Assembly (NCBI GenBank): GCA_024280265.1 | Contig: JAJRQL010000198.1 | Span: forward strand, 1-38,669 | Reading direction: 5' to 3' | Source: Deltaproteobacteria bacterium | GTDB lineage: Bacteria > Desulfobacterota > Desulfobulbia > Desulfobulbales > Desulfocapsaceae | Length of the DNA stretch: 38,669 bases | Shown: piece by piece, positions 32,972-38,669 of the stretch | Numbering within the stretch: the stretch's first letter is position 1 | Layout of the letters: every line of letters starts with the position of its first letter | Notes under the pieces: generated by a model | Databases searched by the model: none | Told to the model about the DNA's origin: nothing | What the model saw: only the letters and a program-made list of their open reading frames with translations | Translations under genes and position numbers: made by a program

Positions 32972-33624
32972 CTTCAAAGAGTCTTGATGCGTCTCCGGCT
33001 CCGTGGCGGGCCTGTTTGCTGATAGGTGGTCGCAGTTCCAGAATGGGGCGTCCCAAGCATTTGATAACAGGTGTGAATGGTAGAACATGGGTTGAGAATA
33101 CAGTGAGTCTGCTACAGCCTCTTACCCGTGATATAGTCCTTTCAGGTGGGGGAGATGTCCCTGGCAGCCTTGGCTCCTTGACGCGTCTCCCCGATGTTCC
33201 CGGGGTGCAGGGGCCACTCACTGGAATACTGGCTGCCATGCGCTGGAAACCGGATTCCTGCTGGTTGCTGCTTGCCTGTGATATGCCTAATATCACTCCG
33301 GAAGCATTGCAGTGGCTTGTTACTGGGAGGCACCCTTCTTCGTGGGGGACGGTTCCCCGTCTTCAGGAGGATGGCTTTGTAGAGCCCCTTCTTGCCCTCT
33401 ATGAACCGCAGGCCAGAAGATATTTTGAAGAGCTTTGCGCTTCAGGGATTTTCCGAATTTCCGTGGTGGCCAGGCAGCCAAGAATCACCACCCCTGTTAT
33501 ACCGGATGCCCTCTGTGGAGCCTGGAGCAATATAAACACTCCCGAGGAGTTATCCCGTTCACGGCAGGCTGGCGGGTCTGAGTCTCAAGCCGGCTGCAAT
33601 CCAGGTAGTTGTTGTGAGAGGTAG
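32968..33624 (+). CDS. mobA: Molybdenum cofactor guanylyltransferase (MobA)
   Basis: A 218-residue nucleotidyltransferase that attaches GMP to molybdopterin, for the bis-MGD cofactor of enzymes such as formate dehydrogenase. It has the signature LIGGRSSRMGRPKHLI, VPGVQGPLTGILAAM and the metal site LLACDMPNITP. The C-terminal 30 residues are polar with Cys (GCNPGSCCER) and not part of the usual core. It overlaps mqnD by four bases, so molybdenum cofactor and menaquinone synthesis share a transcript, presumably for anaerobic respiration. The stop is TAG. Confidence 0.9.
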   Translation: MTSKSLDASPAPWRACLLIGGRSSRMGRPKHLITGVNGRTWVENTVSLLQPLTRDIVLSGGGDVPGSLGSLTRLPDVPGVQGPLTGILAAMRWKPDSCWLLLACDMPNITPEALQWLVTGRHPSSWGTVPRLQEDGFVEPLLALYEPQARRYFEELCASGIFRISVVARQPRITTPVIPDALCGAWSNINTPEELSRSRQAGGSESQAGCNPGSCCER

Positions 33625-33864
33625 GTTGTAGTAGGTTCTGCGAATTTACCGATACCCGGGCATGTAGCATTAATTCTCTTCGCCTGTAGAGTTGGTTGTG
33701 GTTCAGCTCGCATCCGGTAATTATCACTTTTATAACGACCAATCATTGTATTGAAAAGTGAAATTAACAAATGTATTACAGGACTGGGTGGATGTCCAAA
33801 CTGGACGGACACCAGTTGATTGTAAAACTCTATAGCACGTTGTATCTTCCAGACCGAGATATGG

Positions 33865-33909
33865 ATCCTGCCCCTGGAGTTGGTGCATAATCGGGGCAGG
33901 ATGCTTTTT
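33865..33909 (+). terminator. Probable terminator after mobA
   Basis: ATCCTGCCCC and GGGGCAGGAT form a perfect 10-bp stem with an 18-base loop, followed by GCTTTTT. It lies about 240 bases after mobA. The intervening stretch (33625-33864) holds no convincing gene. Confidence 0.7.
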
Positions 33910-33925
33910 CGCTTACCGTTTATAA

Positions 33926-34522
33926 TTGTATTGCTGGCTGCATGGGGACGGGCCAGGTACCGCTCTGTTGCGACAAATTCTTGTTGCTGGGTATACTCTT
34001 TCGCTTCTGTTATCGTTTTTTTTGACTCGCTCCTTCTGGCATGGGGTGCTGAGTGCTGCCATTTTGTTTTCTCTGCTTCTCCTCTGGTGGTCGAGTCTGA
34101 CACCGGTTGCTGATAAAAAGTGGACTGCAGATGTGGCCAGAATTCCCTATGGTAGATACGACGGTGATATTCTGACGTTGCACAATGTCAGAAATTTCGC
34201 CTACACCAGTGAAAAACAGTTTACTCCCAAATGGGAGACAAGAAGTTATGATTTAGATATAATGCCCTTGCCAGAAACAGTACTGCTTCAATCCTGCTGA
34301 CCATCAAGGCGTTGGATCCTGAATGCATCCCAGTTTGACTGGCGCCTCATTGTAAAGGGATACCTTGACAGGTTTCTGTATGAGCAGCAGCCTATCCGTG
34401 CCAATATACCTTTTGAAAAGCTTCGTCGAAAAAGTCGTATTGGTGAGAAAGTATTAGATGATGGTGCCGCTGATTTTTCTGCAATTTCACGAAAGGGTTT
34501 AATTACAGAAAATAATGATTAA
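33926..34522 (+). pseudogene. Decayed DUF4105-family membrane protein gene
   Basis: The N-terminal part is intact: hydrophobic VAGYTLSLLLSFFLTR and LSAAILFSLLLLWWSSLTP, then the DUF4105 hallmark ADVARIPYGRYDGDILTLHNVRNFAY ... PKWETRSYDLD. Family members then run for about 100 or more further residues, which are missing. In another frame the sequence resumes as ARNSTASILLTIKALDPECIP, where the family has an NCT motif that reads NST here. After a second frame change it reads FDWRLIVKGYLDRFLYEQ ... PFEKLRRKSRI ... DFSAISRK, the normal C terminus. So there is an internal deletion near 34265 and a frameshift near 34325. DUF4105 proteins are predicted membrane proteases or peptidases of unclear role. 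The 5' boundary is uncertain. Confidence 0.78.
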
Positions 34523-34592
34523 TGTTGACCTCCAGTTGGGGGAGTTCCGGTGTGACACGTTCCGGCTGAGAAGATATGCTAATGTCATCTAT

Positions 34593-34612
34593 TTGTAATT
34601 ACAATCGATTGT
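34593..34612. promoter_or_regulatory. Two overlapping perfect palindromes upstream of the Fe-S membrane gene
   Basis: TTGTAATTACAA (34593-34604) and ACAATCGATTGT (34601-34612) are both perfect 12-bp palindromes sharing four bases. They sit immediately before the GTGAGG ribosome binding site. The TTGT...ACAA form resembles CRP/FNR-type half-sites, but the centre is only two bases wide, so the family is uncertain. Confidence 0.5.
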
Positions 34613-34621
34613 GAGGTCTGT

Positions 34622-35302
34622 GTGAAACGTAATAATGTGAAAGAAATCTGTTGTCGAAAGGCGAGTCAGATAGCCATGTCTCTGCTTTTGCCATTGGTTG
34701 TTGTGGGGGGTTATTATCACCCGATTCTAGGTTTTACGGTGTTGGCCCTGATAACTGTTTTTATGGTACTGTCCAGCCGTAGGGGTCGTTTTTATTGCGG
34801 CTGGCTATGTCCTATGGGGGCCTTTCATGAACGGTTTCTGGCTAAGATGAGTCTGCACAAGCCTATTCCGGCTTTATTTAAATCATGCTGGTTGCGTTGG
34901 GTTCTGTTTTCCGTGATGATGAGTTTTATGGCAAGCCAACTGTTCCTTGCCTGGGGTGATTATCATGCTGTTGGTGATGTCTTTCGTACAATGTGGATAA
35001 TCTCGACTGGCATGGCCATTGTACTGGGGGTATATTTCAAACCAAGAATATGGTGCAGCATTTGTCCCATGGGGTCAATGCAGGGGGCCTCAAGTAAAAA
35101 TACATACTTGCTGACAGTGGAGGATTCCTGCGCACAGTGTAAGAAATGTCAGAAAGTATGTCCTGTCTCACCGTATCCTGGTAGTTTTAAAAAAGATGGA
35201 GTTTCCGGCCAGGTTCCTTCGATAGAGTGTCTGCGTTGTTCAAACTGTGTGGAAAACTGTCCCAAAAAAGTTCTTTCATTTCAGGACCGTCTGGATCTGT
35301 GA
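34622..35302 (+). CDS. NapH/YccM-like 4Fe-4S membrane protein
   Basis: A 226-residue inner-membrane ferredoxin-type protein. Hydrophobic segments are ASQIAMSLLLPLVVVGGYYHPI, LGFTVLALITVFMVLS, LRWVLFSVMMSFMASQLFLAW and WIISTGMAIVLGVYF. CGWLCPMGAFHE and CSICPMGSMQ are the conserved CX3CP loops of the NapH/CcoG type. Two soluble 4Fe-4S motifs end the protein: CAQCKKCQKVCP and CLRCSNCVENCP. It would pass electrons between the quinone pool and a periplasmic or cytoplasmic partner that is not visible here. It starts at GTG 34622, five bases after GTGAGG. Confidence 0.9.
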   Translation: MKRNNVKEICCRKASQIAMSLLLPLVVVGGYYHPILGFTVLALITVFMVLSSRRGRFYCGWLCPMGAFHERFLAKMSLHKPIPALFKSCWLRWVLFSVMMSFMASQLFLAWGDYHAVGDVFRTMWIISTGMAIVLGVYFKPRIWCSICPMGSMQGASSKNTYLLTVEDSCAQCKKCQKVCPVSPYPGSFKKDGVSGQVPSIECLRCSNCVENCPKKVLSFQDRLDL

Positions 35303-35331
35303 GTGTTTGAAGGTACTTTCAAAACCCGTCA

Positions 35332-35367
35332 CTTTGGAGGGCTAAAGGATGCCCTCAAACAATTTTT
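35332..35367 (+). terminator. Probable terminator after the Fe-S membrane gene
   Basis: GAGGGC-taaaggat-GCCCTC forms a 6-bp stem, extended by TTT/AAA across a one-base bulge and followed by CAATTTTT. It is moderately strong. Confidence 0.65.
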
Positions 35368-35477
35368 CTGATACGATAAGTCCACCCATTTTCTTTCCAA
35401 TAGGATGGTCCTTATGCTACACTCCTTATGTGAGACTGGTCTGTTTTTTTTGTAAACATCATTAAGGGAAGCTCTGT

Positions 35478-38400
35478 ATGCGTTTTGAATCTGGAAAGAT
35501 GATTTCTGATTTTGATCCTCATTTTAAGATTTTCCATGAGCTGATGCTCTTTAAGGTGAAAGAAATTTTACTTGTTTCAAGCCCTTATGATGCATTTATC
35601 CTCGAGGAGGATGGTTCCCTGGCAACACGCATCATAAGTGAGTATCAGGGTTGGAATTTGAGTGGTGCCCCGCGTATCACCCTGGTCTCTTCAGGCCAGG
35701 AGGCCATAGAAATCCTGCGCAGGCAATCCTTTGACCTGGTTATCACCATGCCGAATGTGGGTGGGATGGACGCCTTTGCACTTGGTGCCGCAATCAAGAG
35801 AATTCATCCAACCCAGCAGGTTGTGCTCATCTCCCACAGCGTCAGGGGAATATATCCTCTTCCCAAAAACATAGACTGCCAGTCTATTGATAACATTTAC
35901 CTCTGGTGTTGCGAGGCGGATCTGCTCTTGTCACTGATCAAGAATTTTGAGGATCATGTCAATGTTGATGCGGACACTGCCCGTGCCATGGTGAGGGTGA
36001 TTATTATGGTGGAAGATTCTCCTGTGTACAGGTCTCTCTTCCTGCCCATGCTCTATTATGAGGTGGTTCGACAGACTCAAGCTGTATTGGACGAGAGTCT
36101 CAATGAACCGCATCGTCTACTGCGTATGCGAGCCAGACCGAAAATACTTTCTGCCATCAATTATGAAGAGGCAATGATACTTTATGAGTCCTACAAACCT
36201 TACGTGTTCGGAATAATATCTGATGTTCGTTTCCCGAGGCAAGGGAAAGTGGATCCTGCTGCTGGTTTGTACCTCCTGGAAACCATACGTAAAGAAGTGC
36301 CTGATCTGCCCATGTTGATGTTGTCCTCCGAGCCTGAAAATCGGGAGCGGGCAGAGGCCATTCCAGCAGTATTTCTTGATAAGGATTCGCCACTGGTAAA
36401 GGATGAGATACATTCTTTTTTTCTCAATTACCTCGGTTTTGGAGATTTTGTATTTCGCTATCCCGACGGGACTTCAATTGGTCATGCCTCAAATCTGTAT
36501 GAGTTTGAGCAGAAGCTTCGAACTATCCCCTGTGAGTCACTACGCTATCATGCTGAAAGCAATCACTTCTCCAACTGGGTTATGGCTCGTGCAGAGGTGG
36601 CCCTGGCAACCCGTCTGCATCGCGATTATGTGAGTAGCATAAAGAGCTGCGCCGATTTGCGTGACGATCTTATCTTTAAGGTACATTCTCTTCGTAAACT
36701 TCGGCAACAGGGGGTGGTTGTTAAGTTCTCCCGTGATTATTTTGATCCTGAGGTGATGGATTTTGTGAAGATAGGGAGTGGCTCCATGGGGGGCAAGGCT
36801 CGTGGTCTGGCTTTTATGTGGATGCAGCTGCAGCAGTCACGCCAATCACATCCTGTTCTCGCTGAAAACCGGGTGAGACTGCCTAAGACCTGTGTAGTTA
36901 CTGCAGATGGATTTGATGATTTTATCCGTAAAAACAGACTTCGACTGGATAAAGAGGCTGATGATGATGACATAGTTGAAATATTTCTTGCAGCAGAGCT
37001 TCCCGGTTGGTTGCATGAAGACCTGAAAGCTTACCTCACAAAAACCACTTTTCCCCTCTCTGTTCGTTCTTCAAGTCTGTTGGAGGATGCCCATTTTAGA
37101 CCCTATGCAGGGCTTTATTCCACGTATTTTCTGGCCAATAATCATCCCTCATTTACCCTTCGCTGCCAGCAACTCGAAGATGCCGTAAAGCTTGTTTATG
37201 CTTCCACCTGGTTTGAAAGTCCAAGGGCCTTCTCCAAGGTGTCGGAGCAGGGGCGGGAGGATTCGATGGCGGTGATTATCCAGCAGGTGGTCGGTGAGGA
37301 GTACGAAGGTTTTTATTATCCTCACATCTCAGGAGTTGCCCAGTCCCATAATTACTACCCGGTCATGAAAATGAAGGCTAAGGAAGGGATATCCCACATA
37401 GCGATCGGTATCGGAAAAACTGTTGTGGAGGGAGAGCGTTCCTTAAGATTTTCTCCGGCACATCCTAAACGACTGGTTCAATTTTCCACTGTGGAGGATA
37501 TTTTGGAGAATTGCCAGAGACATTTTTACGCCATTGATATGCGTCGTTCCAATCAGTTGAGGCGGGAAGGGTCGAACCTGATAAAAAGGCTGGTTCAGGA
37601 TGCCGAGCATGAAGAGCCGGTGCAACTGCTCTCTTCAACCTTTATCCCTGAAGAGAACCGGATTCGTGATTCTGCTATGGCTGGTGTAAAAGTTGTTACA
37701 TTTGCCCGTATTTTAAAACATAAACTGTACCCTTTGACGGAAATTCTCCAGGAGCTTCTCGATCTTGGCAGGCGCGGTATGGGCTGTGAAGTTGAAATTG
37801 AATTTGCCGTACGGCTTGATGAAAAGATCCACAAGAGTGAATTCTTTTTTCTCCAGATGCGTCCCATGGTAACTGGTGGTGAGCATAAGGACGTTGCGAT
37901 CTGTTCCTATGATATAGACCGGGCATTTTGCTTTACGAAATCGTGTCTCGGGCATGGTCGTTTCGAGACTATGGCTGATATCCTCCTTGTCAGGCCTAAT
38001 AGCTTCGATGCTGGAGCTACAAGGGACATAGCATCAGAAATCAATATTTTAAACGCAAAACTGCAGGCTGTGGAACGCCCCTATCTTCTGATTGGTCCTG
38101 GGCGCTGGGGGTCAGCAGACTCCTGGCTTGGTATTCCTGTGCAGTGGCGTGATATCTCAGGTGTGGGGGCAATTGTTGAGTTGCAGAACGAACAACTTCA
38201 TGCTGATCCGTCACAGGGCTCACATTTTTTTCAGAACATCACCTCACTTGGTATTCCGTACCTTACACTTTTTGAAGAAAGTGATGGGGGGACCGCGGAA
38301 TGTTCAGGTAAAAAAGGTGTGGATTGCCTTGACTGGAACTGGCTTATGGCTCAGGAAGATTTCGAGGACTTAAAGTATGTACGTCATGTGCGTTTAGAAA

Positions 38401-38510
38401 AACCATTTGTGATGAAGTGTAACGGGAAAGAAGAGATTGCTGTGCTGTATCAGAGAGGTATGGACGATATCTTGCCGCAGGAGATATGTGCTGAAGTGAA
38501 AAGGACATGA
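35478..38510 (+). CDS. Receiver-like domains fused to PEP-synthase-type ATP-grasp domain
   Basis: A 1010-residue soluble protein. Residues about 25-150 look like a receiver domain (KEILLVSSPYDAFIL ... ALGAAIKRIHPTQQVVLISHS), but the phospho-acceptor position reads LVITMPNVGG with no Asp. Residues about 170-310 form a second receiver-like domain with IIMVEDSP and a possible acceptor Asp in GIISDVRFPRQG. From about 430 on is a pyruvate phosphate dikinase/PEP-synthase N-terminal type ATP-grasp: GSGSMGGKARGLAF, FPLSVRSSSLLED, YAGLYSTYF, VIIQQVVGEEYEG, EVEIEFAV and FLQMRPMV. The swivelling phosphohistidine and PEP-binding barrel of PpsA are absent, so it is probably a signalling or phosphotransfer protein rather than PEP synthase. 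It is transcribed alone. AAGGGA precedes the ATG. Confidence 0.82.
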   Translation: MRFESGKMISDFDPHFKIFHELMLFKVKEILLVSSPYDAFILEEDGSLATRIISEYQGWNLSGAPRITLVSSGQEAIEILRRQSFDLVITMPNVGGMDAFALGAAIKRIHPTQQVVLISHSVRGIYPLPKNIDCQSIDNIYLWCCEADLLLSLIKNFEDHVNVDADTARAMVRVIIMVEDSPVYRSLFLPMLYYEVVRQTQAVLDESLNEPHRLLRMRARPKILSAINYEEAMILYESYKPYVFGIISDVRFPRQGKVDPAAGLYLLETIRKEVPDLPMLMLSSEPENRERAEAIPAVFLDKDSPLVKDEIHSFFLNYLGFGDFVFRYPDGTSIGHASNLYEFEQKLRTIPCESLRYHAESNHFSNWVMARAEVALATRLHRDYVSSIKSCADLRDDLIFKVHSLRKLRQQGVVVKFSRDYFDPEVMDFVKIGSGSMGGKARGLAFMWMQLQQSRQSHPVLAENRVRLPKTCVVTADGFDDFIRKNRLRLDKEADDDDIVEIFLAAELPGWLHEDLKAYLTKTTFPLSVRSSSLLEDAHFRPYAGLYSTYFLANNHPSFTLRCQQLEDAVKLVYASTWFESPRAFSKVSEQGREDSMAVIIQQVVGEEYEGFYYPHISGVAQSHNYYPVMKMKAKEGISHIAIGIGKTVVEGERSLRFSPAHPKRLVQFSTVEDILENCQRHFYAIDMRRSNQLRREGSNLIKRLVQDAEHEEPVQLLSSTFIPEENRIRDSAMAGVKVVTFARILKHKLYPLTEILQELLDLGRRGMGCEVEIEFAVRLDEKIHKSEFFFLQMRPMVTGGEHKDVAICSYDIDRAFCFTKSCLGHGRFETMADILLVRPNSFDAGATRDIASEINILNAKLQAVERPYLLIGPGRWGSADSWLGIPVQWRDISGVGAIVELQNEQLHADPSQGSHFFQNITSLGIPYLTLFEESDGGTAECSGKKGVDCLDWNWLMAQEDFEDLKYVRHVRLEKPFVMKCNGKEEIAVLYQRGMDDILPQEICAEVKRT

Positions 38511-38669
38511 TGTGAAATGTTAACTTTATAACCTAAATCCTGCAGTTCCTTTTTTTTGAGTATTACTTGCTCAGGAAGTACTACGTTGCGGCTTGGAAAT
38601 TGATATTCATTCTCACTTGTTGTTGCCAAACCGGCAAGCTTGTCGGTCGGACGACGGTATTTGCTGTTA
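38511..38669. other. Window-end intergenic sequence
   Basis: No gene is recognisable in the last 159 bases. CCGgCAAGCTTGtCGG (38631-38646) is a near-perfect 16-bp palindrome and may be an operator for a gene beyond the window. Confidence 0.3.

Noticed and set aside
32396-33296. Long minus-strand ORFs (230 and 183 residues) opposite mqnD and mobA
   Set aside because: Both plus-strand genes have diagnostic motifs; the opposing frames have none and no ribosome binding site.

Overview
The window reads as chromosomal DNA of a sulfate-reducer-type Desulfobacterota bacterium, most like the Desulfobulbales. This is inferred from gene content, not from a database match. Pointers are the order zapB-like/zapA/6S-like RNA/rny/tyrS, futalosine-pathway menaquinone genes (mqnB, mqnD), a DUF370/RemA gene beside gmk, a Fe-S/DUF3786 protein, abundant sigma-54 signalling and several radical SAM enzymes. 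It is a Gram-negative cell: lipoprotein Pal, Skp/OmpH, LolA and heptose kinase are all present. No phage, insertion sequence, CRISPR array, tRNA or rRNA was seen.

Layout. 1-2.8 kb: a truncated membrane-bound lytic transglycosylase (minus strand), a Nudix hydrolase, and the division genes zapB-like and zapA. 2.8-6.4 kb: a probable 6S RNA, RNase Y and tyrosyl-tRNA synthetase, closed by a strong terminator. 6.4-11 kb (minus): a PerR-like regulator, a radical SAM protein coupled to a small unknown protein, and an alpha-glucan phosphorylase. 11.7-17.3 kb (plus): pal-skp, then a tightly packed set of Fe-S/DUF3786, rfaE1, yicC, remA-like, gmk and rlmB. In this set yicC carries an in-frame TAG. 17.3-24.7 kb: a Gly-rich secreted protein, a transglutaminase-like protein and a LysR regulator, followed by an operon of a DUF4405-like membrane protein, a Gly-rich periplasmic protein, a histidine kinase and a sigma-54 response regulator. 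24.7-29.3 kb (minus): an S1-domain protein, then murI-lolA-radical SAM. 29.9-33.6 kb: an FmdB zinc ribbon, queA (minus) and mqnB-mqnD-mobA. 33.9-38.5 kb: a decayed DUF4105 gene, a NapH-like Fe-S membrane protein and a 1010-residue protein joining receiver-like domains to a PEP-synthase-type ATP-grasp domain.

The most interesting system is the candidate sigma-54 regulon at 17.4-24.7 kb. Two promoters match the -24/-12 pattern, one before the lone Gly-rich secreted protein and one before the DUF4405/Gly-rich/kinase/regulator operon. Each is preceded, 135-137 bp from the predicted start site, by nearly the same 35-bp element (27 of 35 bases identical) built from TGTCGA half-sites. The simplest reading is that the operon's own NtrC-type regulator binds both elements, switching on its operon and the unlinked Gly-rich protein. 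That logic resembles ZraPSR but uses different envelope proteins. The window also holds two copies of a roughly 130-140 bp long-hairpin repeat, each between divergent genes.
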